Under the pieces are notes generated by a model that was not told the origin of the DNA, did not search any database, and saw only the letters and a program-made list of their open reading frames with translations. A program made the translations under genes and the position numbers. From Candidatus Sulfopaludibacter sp. SbA3 (GTDB taxonomy: Bacteria > Acidobacteriota > Terriglobia > Bryobacterales > Bryobacteraceae): a DNA stretch of 64,000 nt. Shown here in pieces: positions 49,615 to 60,890 of the stretch. Every line of letters begins with the position of its first letter. The first letter of the stretch is position 1. Location: contig CAMDCN010000011.1 of NCBI GenBank assembly GCA_945890485.1, forward strand, positions 186,001 through 250,000, in the 5' to 3' direction.

Positions 49615-49620
49615 ACAGGC

Positions 49621-50964
49621 ATGGTGCGATTGGCTCTCTTCGTGATGTTGGCGTCCGCTGCGGCGGCGCAGTGGAAGGTGGGACGGGCGGAGGTGGACAT
49701 CACGCCGCCGGCAAAAATGCCGATGGCGGGATACTACTACGTCCGGCTGAACGAAGGGTTGCATGACGCGCTGCATGCGAAGGCGATGGTCGTCGAACAG
49801 GCGGGCGTGCGTGTGGCGCTGGTGGCCGTCGACTACGTGCAGATTCCGGGGCAGTTCGTCGAGGAAGCGCGCAAGTTGATCACGGCGCGGACCGGCATTC
49901 CGGCCACGCATGTGATGATCTCGGCGACGCACTCGCACACGGGGCCGGAGTTGGGGACGCGGCTGCGCAATGTGGAGCCGGAGATCGATGCGTTGGCGAA
50001 GGGCTTCTGGCAGAAGATTCCGGGGCTGATTGCGGAAAGCGTGGAGAAGGCCAATGCAGCGCTGGCGCCGGCCGAAATCAGCGTTGGCGTAGGGAAGGAG
50101 GATTCGATCAGCTTCATTCGGCGCTTCCGGATGATCGACGGAACGACGGGTTGGAACCCAGGCAAACGGAATCCGAAGATTGACAAGGTGCTGGGGACGA
50201 TTGACCCGGATGTGGCCGTCGTTGCCGCGGGTACGGGCGCTTACGTCAACTTTGCGCTGCACCTGGACACGGTGGGCGGCGCGGAGTTTTCAGCCGACTA
50301 TGCCTATGCGTTAAGCGAGAACATGAAGCGGGTGAAGGGTCCTGGCTACTCGACGCTCTTCACGATTGGCTGCGCGGGGAACATCAACCATATTGATGTC
50401 TCCCACAATCGGCCACAGAAGGGCCACGGCGAGGCGGCGCGGATCGGGACGGTGCTGGCCGCGGCGGTGCTGAAGACGATGGAGCGGATGACGCCGGTGG
50501 CGGTGCAGCCGGTGCGGGCTTCGACGCGGCTAGTGAATTTGGCGCCCGCACCGTACCCGGCGGAGGACGTGGAGCGGGCCAAGGCGATCATCGCGAACTA
50601 CGGGAAGCAGAACGCGAATCCGTTTTATGACCAGGTGAACGCGTTCAAGGTGATGGATATTGTGGAGCGCGGGGGGAAGCCGTTTCCGGCCGAGGTGCAG
50701 GTGATTGCTCTGGGCAAGTCGGTGGCGTGGGTGGGCCTGCCGGGCGAGATATTCAATGAGCATGGCCGGGCGATCAAGCTGGCGTCGCCGTTTCCGGTGA
50801 CGATTGTGGCCGAGCTGGCGAACGGGAACTTGGGTTACGTACCGGACCGGAAGGCGTACACCGAAGGCGCCTACGAGGTGATCTCGTCGCGGCTGGCGGC
50901 CGGGGGCGGGGAGGCGATGGTCGCCTCCGCCGTTGAGCAGTTGGTGGCGTTGTTCAAGGACTAG
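49621..50964 (+). CDS. Secreted neutral/alkaline ceramidase-like protein
   Basis: A 447-residue secreted protein (signal MVRLALFVMLASAAAAQ). The start of the mature part, WKVGRAEVDITPPAKMPMAGY, and the metal-site block VMISATHSHTGPELG match the N-terminal domain of neutral/alkaline (non-lysosomal) ceramidase. It has GNINHIDVSHN with further candidate ligands. It lacks the C-terminal beta domain of full-length ceramidases. Many bacterial relatives have unknown activity. Upstream TAGGAT at 7 nt, no ribosome site. Its stop shares CTAG with the convergent DUF1501. Confidence 0.82.
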   Translation: MVRLALFVMLASAAAAQWKVGRAEVDITPPAKMPMAGYYYVRLNEGLHDALHAKAMVVEQAGVRVALVAVDYVQIPGQFVEEARKLITARTGIPATHVMISATHSHTGPELGTRLRNVEPEIDALAKGFWQKIPGLIAESVEKANAALAPAEISVGVGKEDSISFIRRFRMIDGTTGWNPGKRNPKIDKVLGTIDPDVAVVAAGTGAYVNFALHLDTVGGAEFSADYAYALSENMKRVKGPGYSTLFTIGCAGNINHIDVSHNRPQKGHGEAARIGTVLAAAVLKTMERMTPVAVQPVRASTRLVNLAPAPYPAEDVERAKAIIANYGKQNANPFYDQVNAFKVMDIVERGGKPFPAEVQVIALGKSVAWVGLPGEIFNEHGRAIKLASPFPVTIVAELANGNLGYVPDRKAYTEGAYEVISSRLAAGGGEAMVASAVEQLVALFKD

Positions 50965-52337
50965 GCGTTCAGCAACCAGGAGGTGAATTCGTTTTCGCCG
51001 TGGACATCGGTGAGGCGCATGTCGCGGCTCTGGTAGCGGTAGGTGAGCTTCAAGTGGTCCATGCCGAGCAGGCGCAGCAGAGTGGCATGAATATCGTGAA
51101 CGTCCTTGCGCTGCTCGACGGCGCGCAGGCCGAACTCATCGGTGGAGCCGAGGACGCGACCACCCGCGATACCCGCGCCGGCCATCCAGGTGGTGAAGCC
51201 GTAGGGATGGTGGTCGCGGCCGTTCTTGCCTTCGGCGAGCGGGGTGCGGCCGAATTCGGTCGACCAGACGACGAGCGTCGAATCGAGCAGGCCGCGGGAG
51301 GCCAGGTCGGTGAGCAGCCCGGCGATGGGTTGGTCTGACTTCTTGGCCATCTTGTTGTGGGAGCCGAGCAGGTCGAGATGGGCGTCGTCCCAATCGTCGC
51401 CGAGGTTGGTGCCTTGGTAGAGCTGCACGAAGCGAACGCCGCGTTCGACCAGACGGCGGGCGAGCAGGCACTTGCGGCCGAAGTCGTCGGTCATCGGTTC
51501 GTCGATGCCGTATAGGGCCTTTGTGGCCGCTGATTCTTTGGTCAGGTCTACGGCGTCGGGTGCTTCGGACTGCATTCGGTAGGCGAGTTCGTACGAGGAG
51601 ATGCGGGCCTCGAGCGTCGTGTCTTCTTCGCGCGTAGCGAAGTGGCGGCGGTTCATGCGGTCGATGAGCGAGAGCGTTTCCTTCTGGGCTTCGGGAGTGA
51701 TGCCGTCAGGGGAGGCAAGGTGGAGCACGGGGTTCTTGCCGCTACGGAACGCCGTGCCTTGATAGGCGGCAGGGAGGAAGCCAGCGCCGTAGGCCCCGGC
51801 GCCGGACTTCATCGCTCCGTCGCTCATCACGACGAACGAGGGCAGGTTCTTGTTCTCGGATCCGAGTCCGTACACGGCCCACGCGCCGAGCGAGGGGCGA
51901 CCGGGGAACTGATTGCCGCTGGTGCGGAGGTTAATGGCCGGGGCGTGGTCGAAGGCATCGCCATGGCAGGAGCGGATAACGGCGAGCTTGTCGGCGTGCT
52001 TTTGGACGTGCGGGTAGAGGTCCGAAATCTCGATGCCGGATTGGCCGTTGCGGGTGAAGTTCCACGGGGAGGCCAGCATGCGTGCTTTGCGGAAGTCGAT
52101 GCGGCTGGTGACGAGGCCTTCGCCGAACGAACCCGGCAGCGGCTGGCCGTTGAATTTGGCGAGCGCGGGCTTGGGGTCGAAGGTGTCGACGTGGCTGACG
52201 CCGCCGTGCATAAACAGATAGATGATCCGCTTTGCTTTGGTAGCGGCGAGGAGGTTCTCCTGCATCATGCCGGAGAGGGCCACGAAGCCGAAGCCTTGGC
52301 CGGCGCGAGTGAGAAATTGGCGGCGGGAGGTGTACAT
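50961..52337 (-). CDS. DUF1501 Tat-exported protein (pair 2)
   Basis: A 458-residue second DUF1501 copy with twin-arginine start SRRQFLTRAGQGFGFVALSG, RIIYLFMHGGVSHVDTFDPK, VVWSTEFGRTPLAEG, and KNGRDHHPYGFTTWMAGAGI. The architecture matches pair 1 but sequences differ markedly, so this is not a recent duplication. The gene lies 7 nt after its DUF1553 partner. Probable periplasmic enzyme of unknown substrate. Confidence 0.9.
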   Translation of the reverse strand: MYTSRRQFLTRAGQGFGFVALSGMMQENLLAATKAKRIIYLFMHGGVSHVDTFDPKPALAKFNGQPLPGSFGEGLVTSRIDFRKARMLASPWNFTRNGQSGIEISDLYPHVQKHADKLAVIRSCHGDAFDHAPAINLRTSGNQFPGRPSLGAWAVYGLGSENKNLPSFVVMSDGAMKSGAGAYGAGFLPAAYQGTAFRSGKNPVLHLASPDGITPEAQKETLSLIDRMNRRHFATREEDTTLEARISSYELAYRMQSEAPDAVDLTKESAATKALYGIDEPMTDDFGRKCLLARRLVERGVRFVQLYQGTNLGDDWDDAHLDLLGSHNKMAKKSDQPIAGLLTDLASRGLLDSTLVVWSTEFGRTPLAEGKNGRDHHPYGFTTWMAGAGIAGGRVLGSTDEFGLRAVEQRKDVHDIHATLLRLLGMDHLKLTYRYQSRDMRLTDVHGENEFTSWLLNA

Positions 52338-52344
52338 GGGGCTC

Positions 52345-54750
52345 CTAATCGACGTAGAGGAATTCGTTGGTATTGAACAAGCCGCGCGCGAGTTCGGCGG
52401 CGGCCTTTTCGACGCTGCCGAGCAATTGGGATTGTTTCGTCAGGAAGTCGCGGGCCATGGTGAGTTCGTTCGCGTCGGGCCGGCGGGCGAGCGTGGCGAG
52501 GAAAACGGCTTCGCTGATGGCCGATTCGTCCCCTTTCAGGGAAGCGGCTGCCAGAGCCAGCGCCTGATGGCGGGTGAAGTCGCTATTAAGCAGCGAGAGC
52601 GACTGCGTCGGCGTGGTCGAGGATTCCCGGCGTGCGCAGCTTAAGACTCCTTCGGGGCGGTCGAAGACTTCGAGCATCGGCATGCGGAAGTTCCGACGGG
52701 AAATCATGTAGATGCTACGGCGGGTGTGTTCGGTGGGGTCGGAGGTTACCACCCAGGCGTTGCCGAGCGGTTGGCTCATGCCGTAGAGCTCTTCAGCGGC
52801 GAGGGCGGGAACCACGGGCTTACCGTGCATCTTCGGGTTGAGCGTACCGGCGGCGAGCAGGACGGCGTCGCGGACCTCTTCGGCTTCGAGGCGGCGGCGC
52901 GTGAAGTGCGAGAGCCATTGGTTCTCGGGGTCTTTGGTCAGTGCGGCGGGGGACGGTTTGGTCTGCTGGCGATAGACACTCGAAAGCATCATCGTGCGAT
53001 GGAGCTGCTTGAAGCTCCAGCCTTTGGCGACGAACTCGTTGGCGAGCCATTCGAGAAGCTCCGGGTGAGTCGCAGGCGTGCTGCGTGCTCCGAAGTCGGA
53101 TGTCGTTGCGACTATGCCGCGGCCGAAATGAGCCTGCCAAACACGGTTCACGGCGACGCGCGCCGTCAGCGGATGTTCCGGCGAGGCGATCCATTCGGCA
53201 AGTGCCTTGCGGCGGAGCGTGGTGGCGGAGCCCGGAGGCGGCGGCGGGATGTCGCCGCCTCCGAGGGCGGAAAGGAAGCCGGGCGGAACTTCGTCGCTCT
53301 CCTTGCCAGGGATGTAAACGGGCGGGCCGAGCGGGCCGGAATCGGTGACGCTGGGTGAGAAGGGGCCGGGGGCGTAATTGCTATATAGCGAAAGCAGGCG
53401 AGTCTTCAGGCGATCGAGCTTCGCTTTCTCGTCCGGCGTCAGGAGCGAAAAAACCTCGTCGTCGCGCGGCGCCACCTTCTTCGTAAACATTTCGAAGTCG
53501 GCCTTCTGCTGCGGGGTCCGCTGGTCCTCTTCGGTGGCGAAGGCGATCTGGACTGCCTGGGGGAGCTGCGCGAGCTTTTCGGCGCGGAGTCGCTTTACGT
53601 AGGGGGCTTTCATCCGCTGGAACTCGTCGGCGAGATCGTAGAGCTTCCATTGCCGGGTGTTCTCCTGCAGGTCGTACTGGCGGGCGAGGTTGTACGTGAG
53701 GAAGACGCGGGACTTCACGATGGGCGCGAAGATGGCCTGCAGCCGGAAGTAGTCCTTCTGCGAGATGGGATCGTACTTGTGGTCGTGGCAGCGCGCGCAG
53801 CCGACCGTGAGGCCGAGAAAGACGCTGGAAGTGGTGTCGACGAAGTCGGTCATCGTTTCAACCCGATTGATGTCTTCGACTTTGAAGAGCATGTCGCGGT
53901 TCGGTCCGACGGTGTAGTAGCCGGTCCCTTGCTGGGCGATAGGCTCTTCGTAGATTTCGTCACCGGCCAGTTGTTCCTTCACGAAGCGGTCGTACGGTTT
54001 GTCGGCATTGAAGCTATCGATAACGTAGTCGCGATAGCGCCAGGCGTAGAGCAGATAGGGATCCTGTTCGAAGCCGGAAGTGTCGCCATAGCGGACGAGG
54101 TCGAGCCAGTTCTTACCCCACTTTTCGCCGTAGCGGGTGGAGGCGAGCAGGCGGTCGACGAGTTTTTCGTAGGCGTCGGGGGCAGAGTCTTTCTCGAAGG
54201 CTTCGATCTCAGCGGCCGTGGGAGGCAGGCCGTGCAGGTCGAGCATGGCGCGGCGGATCAAGGTACGCCGGTCAGCCTCTGGCGCGGCGGAGAGACCCCT
54301 GGCGCGGAGTTGCTGCAGGATGAAGGCGTCGACGGGCGTGCGAACCCAGGCATCGGCCAGCACCGGCGGCTTCACCGGCTTCACCTTTTCAAACGACCAC
54401 CACTTCTTGGCCGCGACGGCCTCTGTGGGCCAAACGGCCCCCGCGGTGATCCATTCGCGGAGCAGGGACACCTCGGCCGGGCCTAATGGGCCGGTGGGGG
54501 GCATCGCGACCTTGTCGCCGCCGGAGATAACGCGGAATAGCAGGCTGTCCTGCGGTTTACCCGGGGTGAGTGCGGCGCCCTGTTTGCCGCCACGCAGGAT
54601 CGCTTCCCGCGTATCCAGGCGCAAGCCGGAAAGCTGCACCTGCGGTCCATGGCACGATTGGCATTTTTGCGAGAGCAGCGCCACCGCCGAACCCTTTAGG
54701 TCAGCCGCCGGCAAAGAAACCGCGAAAGTAAGTAGGACGACAAAACGCAC
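52345..54750 (-). CDS. Secreted DUF1549/DUF1553 protein with CxxCH heme motif (pair 2)
   Basis: An 801-residue secreted protein. Signal peptide, then the PSD1 region with CQSCH at 30-34, DUF1549 with VGCARCHDHKYDPISQKDYF (second CxxCH), and C-terminal DUF1553 with LTARVAVNRVWQAHFGRGIV and SCARRESSTTPTQSLSLLNS. Start is GTG at 54750; a weak TAAACT lies 9 nt upstream. It pairs with the DUF1501 gene immediately downstream. Role presumed in periplasmic redox or polymer-linked metabolism; unproven. Confidence 0.92.
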   Translation of the reverse strand: MRFVVLLTFAVSLPAADLKGSAVALLSQKCQSCHGPQVQLSGLRLDTREAILRGGKQGAALTPGKPQDSLLFRVISGGDKVAMPPTGPLGPAEVSLLREWITAGAVWPTEAVAAKKWWSFEKVKPVKPPVLADAWVRTPVDAFILQQLRARGLSAAPEADRRTLIRRAMLDLHGLPPTAAEIEAFEKDSAPDAYEKLVDRLLASTRYGEKWGKNWLDLVRYGDTSGFEQDPYLLYAWRYRDYVIDSFNADKPYDRFVKEQLAGDEIYEEPIAQQGTGYYTVGPNRDMLFKVEDINRVETMTDFVDTTSSVFLGLTVGCARCHDHKYDPISQKDYFRLQAIFAPIVKSRVFLTYNLARQYDLQENTRQWKLYDLADEFQRMKAPYVKRLRAEKLAQLPQAVQIAFATEEDQRTPQQKADFEMFTKKVAPRDDEVFSLLTPDEKAKLDRLKTRLLSLYSNYAPGPFSPSVTDSGPLGPPVYIPGKESDEVPPGFLSALGGGDIPPPPPGSATTLRRKALAEWIASPEHPLTARVAVNRVWQAHFGRGIVATTSDFGARSTPATHPELLEWLANEFVAKGWSFKQLHRTMMLSSVYRQQTKPSPAALTKDPENQWLSHFTRRRLEAEEVRDAVLLAAGTLNPKMHGKPVVPALAAEELYGMSQPLGNAWVVTSDPTEHTRRSIYMISRRNFRMPMLEVFDRPEGVLSCARRESSTTPTQSLSLLNSDFTRHQALALAAASLKGDESAISEAVFLATLARRPDANELTMARDFLTKQSQLLGSVEKAAAELARGLFNTNEFLYVD

Positions 54751-54796
54751 GTTGCCGAGAGTTTATCAACATTTCAGCCGCGTTTATTGCGGGGGG

Positions 54797-54825
54797 TTGG
54801 CCCAATGTGTTCCAATAGGTAAAAT
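54797..54825 (+). promoter_or_regulatory. Probable carAB promoter (TTGGCC-17-TAAAAT)
   Basis: TTGGCC at 54797-54802, 17-nt spacer and TAAAAT at 54820-54825. GGGAGG at 54831-54836 is 9 nt from the TTG start. Initiation around 54832 would leave a very short leader. No obvious attenuator or PyrR-like site is seen in the 95-nt gap. Confidence 0.45.
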
Positions 54826-54845
54826 CCAGCGGGAGGTTCCCCGAA

Positions 54846-55976
54846 TTGAATCCAGCACTCCTCGCCTTAGAAGACGGGACAGTCTTCGAGGGCCGGGCAT
54901 TTGGAGCGCAAACGGAGCGCTCTGGGGAAGTAGTTTTTAACACTTCCATTACGGGCTATCAGGAAATCTTTTCCGACCCTTCTTATTCAGGCCAAATCGT
55001 TGTCCTGACCTACCCGCAAATCGGGAATTATGGCGCCAATGAAGGCGACATGGAATCGGCCAAACCCTATATCGAGGGGCTAGTCGTGCGCGATTTTTCG
55101 CCCATCGTCTCCAACTGGCGTTCAGAAAGCCCGGCCGATCAGTTTCTGGCCGGCGCGAATGTGCCGATCATTGATTCGATCGACACTCGCAAGTTGGTGC
55201 GCCACCTGCGCACGCGCGGCGTGATGCGGGGCGTTTTGTCGACGATTTCCACCAACGCCGCCGAACTCGTGGAAAAGGCGAAAGCGTCGCCATCCATGGC
55301 TGGCCTCGACCTGGCGACCCGCGTTTCGACGCCGGAGAGCTATCGCTGGACCAATCCGGTGGAGCCCGTATCCCCTTCCGAACGGCTCGGCAAACTGCGT
55401 CCGGCGGACTATCATGTCGTCGCTTTCGACTTTGGTATCAAACGGAACATTCTCCGCCGCCTGGTGACGAGCGGTTGCCACGTGACGGTGGTCCCGGCCT
55501 CGACCAGCGCCGAAGACGTGTTGGCGCTTCGCCCCGATGGCGTGTTTCTCTCGAACGGTCCCGGCGACCCGGAACCGCTGCAGGCGCAAGCGGCGCAAGT
55601 GCGCCAACTAATCGGCGAGACGCCCATCTTCGGGATCTGCCTGGGGCATCAAGTCCTCGGCCTCGCGCTCGGTGGCAGGACGTACAAGCTGAAGTTTGGC
55701 CATCGCGGCGGCAACCATCCGGTGCTGAATAAACGGAACGGCAAGGTGGAAATCACCGCGCAGAACCATGGCTTCGCGGTCGATCCCGACTCGCTGGCCG
55801 ATTCGGCCGTCGAAATCACGCACATCAATCTGAACGACCAAACCGTGGAGGGCTTGCGCCACAAATCGGCTCCGCTCTTCTGCGTCCAATATCATCCGGA
55901 GGCCGCCCCGGGCCCCCATGACTCCCTCTACCTGTTCGACGAATTCATCGATCTTATGAAAGAGGCCAAGCGCTAA
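54846..55976 (+). CDS. carA: Carbamoyl-phosphate synthase small subunit
   Basis: A 376-residue glutamine amidotransferase subunit supplying ammonia for carbamoyl phosphate (pyrimidine and arginine synthesis). N-terminal [18 protein letters not shown] and [16 protein letters not shown]; class I amidotransferase nucleophile in [11 protein letters not shown] (Cys near 265) and the His-Glu pair in [16 protein letters not shown] start at 54846 with GGGAGG 9 nt upstream. Followed after 3 nt by carB. Confidence 0.96.
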   Translation: MNPALLALEDGTVFEGRAFGAQTERSGEVVFNTSITGYQEIFSDPSYSGQIVVLTYPQIGNYGANEGDMESAKPYIEGLVVRDFSPIVSNWRSESPADQFLAGANVPIIDSIDTRKLVRHLRTRGVMRGVLSTISTNAAELVEKAKASPSMAGLDLATRVSTPESYRWTNPVEPVSPSERLGKLRPADYHVVAFDFGIKRNILRRLVTSGCHVTVVPASTSAEDVLALRPDGVFLSNGPGDPEPLQAQAAQVRQLIGETPIFGICLGHQVLGLALGGRTYKLKFGHRGGNHPVLNKRNGKVEITAQNHGFAVDPDSLADSAVEITHINLNDQTVEGLRHKSAPLFCVQYHPEAAPGPHDSLYLFDEFIDLMKEAKR

Positions 55977-55979
55977 TCG

Positions 55980-59195
<3,216 letters not shown>

Positions 59196-59248
59196 TCAAC
59201 AAGTTTGTCGGTGGCTCCTCCGCCTAACACCCCAGCCACCGGCAAAAC

Positions 59249-59283
59249 GCCACGAGCCCTCTCCCCACCCCTGGGCTCGTGGC
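59249..59283. repeat. GC-rich inverted repeat after carB (no T-run)
   Basis: Perfect 11-bp inverted repeat GCCACGAGCCC / GGGCTCGTGGC with a 13-nt C-rich loop, starting 54 nt after the carB stop. No T-run follows, so it is not a standard intrinsic terminator. It may protect or pause transcripts ahead of the terminator at 59308. Confidence 0.5.
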
Positions 59284-59307
59284 ACCCCACAGAATCGCGG
59301 AAAACCC

Positions 59308-59356
59308 AGTTCACAACGCATCGCTGTTTATTTTGCGCCGTGAACTCTTTTTGTTT
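59308..59356 (+). terminator. Intrinsic terminator after carAB
   Basis: AGTTCAC pairs with GTGAACT (7 bp), and after a symmetric 2x2 internal loop CGCA pairs with TGCG (4 bp), closing a 13-nt loop. The 3' arm is followed directly by CTTTTTGTTT. This is the natural end of the carAB transcript. Confidence 0.78.
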
Positions 59357-59427
59357 CTAGCGTCTACCGAAAATCGGTTTGCGATGGTGGTTCGGTCGGT
59401 CACGCCGCGCCTATACGTTGAAGTCTG

Positions 59428-59456
59428 AAGGTGCCCCTCCCGGGCACCTTTTTTAT
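59428..59456 (+). terminator. Intrinsic terminator / attenuator 22 nt upstream of the 59479 gene
   Basis: AAGGTGCCC-CTCCC-GGGCACCTT, a perfect 9-bp stem with 5-nt loop, followed by TTTTATTT. It sits only 22 nt before the ATG at 59479, leaving no room for a normal promoter in between. Upstream, a weak box (TACGTT, 59414-59419) and a small hairpin (ACCGA-AAA-TCGGT, 59366-59378) lie in the 70 nt between this hairpin and the carAB terminator. Either the next gene is controlled by read-through (attenuation) or this is the 3' end of a short RNA. Confidence 0.85.
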
Positions 59457-59478
59457 TTCACCGTAGGAGGGTGGATTT

Positions 59479-59802
59479 ATGTCGCAAGTCAATTGGCCGG
59501 AGTCGTTCAATCCGGCGAAGCATCGGGCGTTCCTGGACAGCAATGGGAAGGCGGTCTTTACCGATATCCCGAAAGAGGTCGCTGAGCTCGCATTCATCGA
59601 GCCGAGCGAAGGGGCGGATCCGTTCGCGGCCCGGATCGAGCGGGCAACGCAGCTCGCCAGCAAGGGCTATGTGATCGATGCGCAGATCGACGTTTGGGGC
59701 TGGGGCGCTGAAAATACGATGCGCCTTCGCCGTTTGTATGGGAAGACGCAGGTGCCGGATGCGTTCGGCACGGTGCAGATTCTCGTTCCGCCGGCGAAGT
59801 AG
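59479..59802 (+). CDS. Conserved-looking small protein of unknown function
   Basis: A 107-residue soluble acidic protein with no signal peptide or membrane span. It has MSQVNWPESFNPAKHRAFLD, DIPKEVAELAFIEPSEGADP and VIDAQIDVWGWGAENTMRLR segments that look like folded alpha/beta sequence; no family recognised. The ribosome site is strong (TAGGAGGG, 9 nt before ATG). It is unusual in being placed directly behind an intrinsic terminator. It ends next to a perfect hairpin at 59812-59837 that separates it from the convergent gene at 59841. Confidence 0.72.
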   Translation: MSQVNWPESFNPAKHRAFLDSNGKAVFTDIPKEVAELAFIEPSEGADPFAARIERATQLASKGYVIDAQIDVWGWGAENTMRLRRLYGKTQVPDAFGTVQILVPPAK

Positions 59803-59811
59803 CCGGGTCGG

Positions 59812-59837
59812 TGGCGGGAGGTGCAAACCTCCCGCCA
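59812..59837. terminator. Bidirectional hairpin with GCAA tetraloop between convergent genes
   Basis: Perfect 11-bp stem TGGCGGGAGGT / ACCTCCCGCCA closing a GCAA (GNRA) tetraloop, 10 nt after the stop of the 59479 gene and 4 nt before the stop of the 59841 gene. No T-run on either side, so it is a hairpin of uncertain termination strength that would form in both transcripts. Confidence 0.55.
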
Positions 59838-59840
59838 TGG

Positions 59841-60395
59841 TCACAACAGTATCGCCGGACAGGCGATGCAGATTCCCACCAAGCCAAACCAGTACAAAAG
59901 CACCCACAGCACGCGCCGATCCGTACGCAGCGGTGGTCCCTCTGTCCGGCTCACTTCCCTCATCCCCAGCAGCTTTCCGACTCTATACGCCTCCTGCTGC
60001 GCCGCCATCTCGGTTTCATATTGTTCCGGCAGGTCAACCAATTCGTCCTGCCGCGAGGCGACGATGACCGCCCAATGCGAATCTTCGCCCGAGCGGTGAC
60101 CGCGGAAGTTGTAGCGCCAATGGACCGCCGCGACATCCGCGCGGGCCACGCGGCGATCCCGGTAGCCGGCAGGGATGACGCCTTCGCGGACAAAAACTCC
60201 GTCAGCGGTAACGGTGGCGGTAGTGAAGTTCAGAAGTAGGGTCAGGGAAAGGTGCAACCCGAAGAAGAGCAGAGGCAGAGCGGCCAGCCTATCCCGTCCC
60301 TCTATGCTGAGGACCACCCAGATCACCCCCGCCGTCAGGATCGCTGTCACAATTCCGACCCAGACGGGACACCATCGCCGCCGGTGGACGATCAT
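59841..60395 (-). CDS. Small membrane protein with PH-like soluble segment
   Basis: A 184-residue protein. Two N-terminal helices (VGIVTAILTAGVIWVVLS and ALPLLFFGLHLSLTLLLNFT) flank a short loop. A soluble segment follows (TATVTADGVFVREGVIPAGY, RVARADVAAVHWRYNF, HWAVIVASRQDELVDLP) with the strand pattern of bacterial PH-type domains. A C-terminal helix (VLWVLLYWFGLVGICIAC) ends it. A membrane-bound PH-like sensor is possible; no family confirmed. ATG at 60395 has a GGGGGG run 8 nt upstream. Confidence 0.65.
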   Translation of the reverse strand: MIVHRRRWCPVWVGIVTAILTAGVIWVVLSIEGRDRLAALPLLFFGLHLSLTLLLNFTTATVTADGVFVREGVIPAGYRDRRVARADVAAVHWRYNFRGHRSGEDSHWAVIVASRQDELVDLPEQYETEMAAQQEAYRVGKLLGMREVSRTEGPPLRTDRRVLWVLLYWFGLVGICIACPAILL

Positions 60396-60446
60396 TCTCG
60401 CGTCCCCCCAACTTCATAGCCTGGACGTAATGGGGGCACTGTGAGC

Positions 60447-60737
60447 CTAGCGGCAGGCAGGACTGCCCGCGTAGCTGGGCATATTGTGGGTCGTCCGAGA
60501 TACGTGCCGAGGCATCTTTGCATCGATGCCGGCGTCGACGGGAATGATGACGATGTGGGAACACGCGGCGGTGCTGGCAACGAGGCGGGCGGGCGCAGGT
60601 CGAGGGATAATCAAGCTTTGCAGTACCGGCTTCTTTGCCGGCAGTACTGGCCGGACGAGGGTAACGTGCCCGGGTAGAGGTTTGCTGTCGGCCAACAAGG
60701 GGAGCGTGAGGAGAAGCGATGCGAGGATGTACCGCAT
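60447..60737 (-). CDS. Small secreted protein of unknown function
   Basis: A 96-residue protein with a signal peptide (MRYILASLLLTLPLLADS). The mature part has a proline-rich stretch (VLPAKKPVLQSLIIPRPAP) and two Cys (about 59 and near the end) in a C-terminal segment CSHIVIIPVDAGIDAKM. It resembles small acidobacterial secreted proteins of the same general form that I have seen but cannot name. A TTGACG-17-TAGTCT promoter ends 6 nt before the ATG, so it appears leaderless. Confidence 0.65.
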   Translation of the reverse strand: MRYILASLLLTLPLLADSKPLPGHVTLVRPVLPAKKPVLQSLIIPRPAPARLVASTAACSHIVIIPVDAGIDAKMPRHVSRTTHNMPSYAGSPACR

Positions 60738-60743
60738 GGCCTT

Positions 60744-60772
60744 AGACTATGCATCTTGCCCCAAAACGTCAA
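60744..60772 (-). promoter_or_regulatory. Promoter of the small secreted protein (TTGACG-17-TAGTCT)
   Basis: Minus strand: TTGACG (60772-60767), 17-nt spacer, TAGTCT (60749-60744), then AAGGCC and ATG. This is the best-supported leaderless promoter in the window since both hexamers and ideal spacing are present. A CAAAAC/GTTTTG inverted repeat overlaps the -35. Confidence 0.5.
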
Positions 60773-60890
60773 CAGTTTTGTTTCGTTACCGGAGTAGATG
60801 AATTGTCCCAGCCTTCGATCGCCAAGGGTGCACGATCATTCGAGCGGCCCACCCTCACAATTCGATATCCTATTGAGTTGGTTCTCTTTC

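Noticed and set aside
49595-49620. SAM riboswitch upstream of metX
   Set aside because: Only 26 nt separate metX from the divergent gene; far too short for any known SAM riboswitch.
30240-54750. Secretory region as a recently acquired genomic island
   Set aside because: No integrase, tRNA boundary, flanking repeat or obvious change in base or codon usage; similar modules are native to this lineage.
59357-59427. tRNA gene between carB and the small gene at 59479
   Set aside because: Hairpins are present, but no T-loop GGTTCRA-type sequence, acceptor stem or anticodon arm can be arranged.
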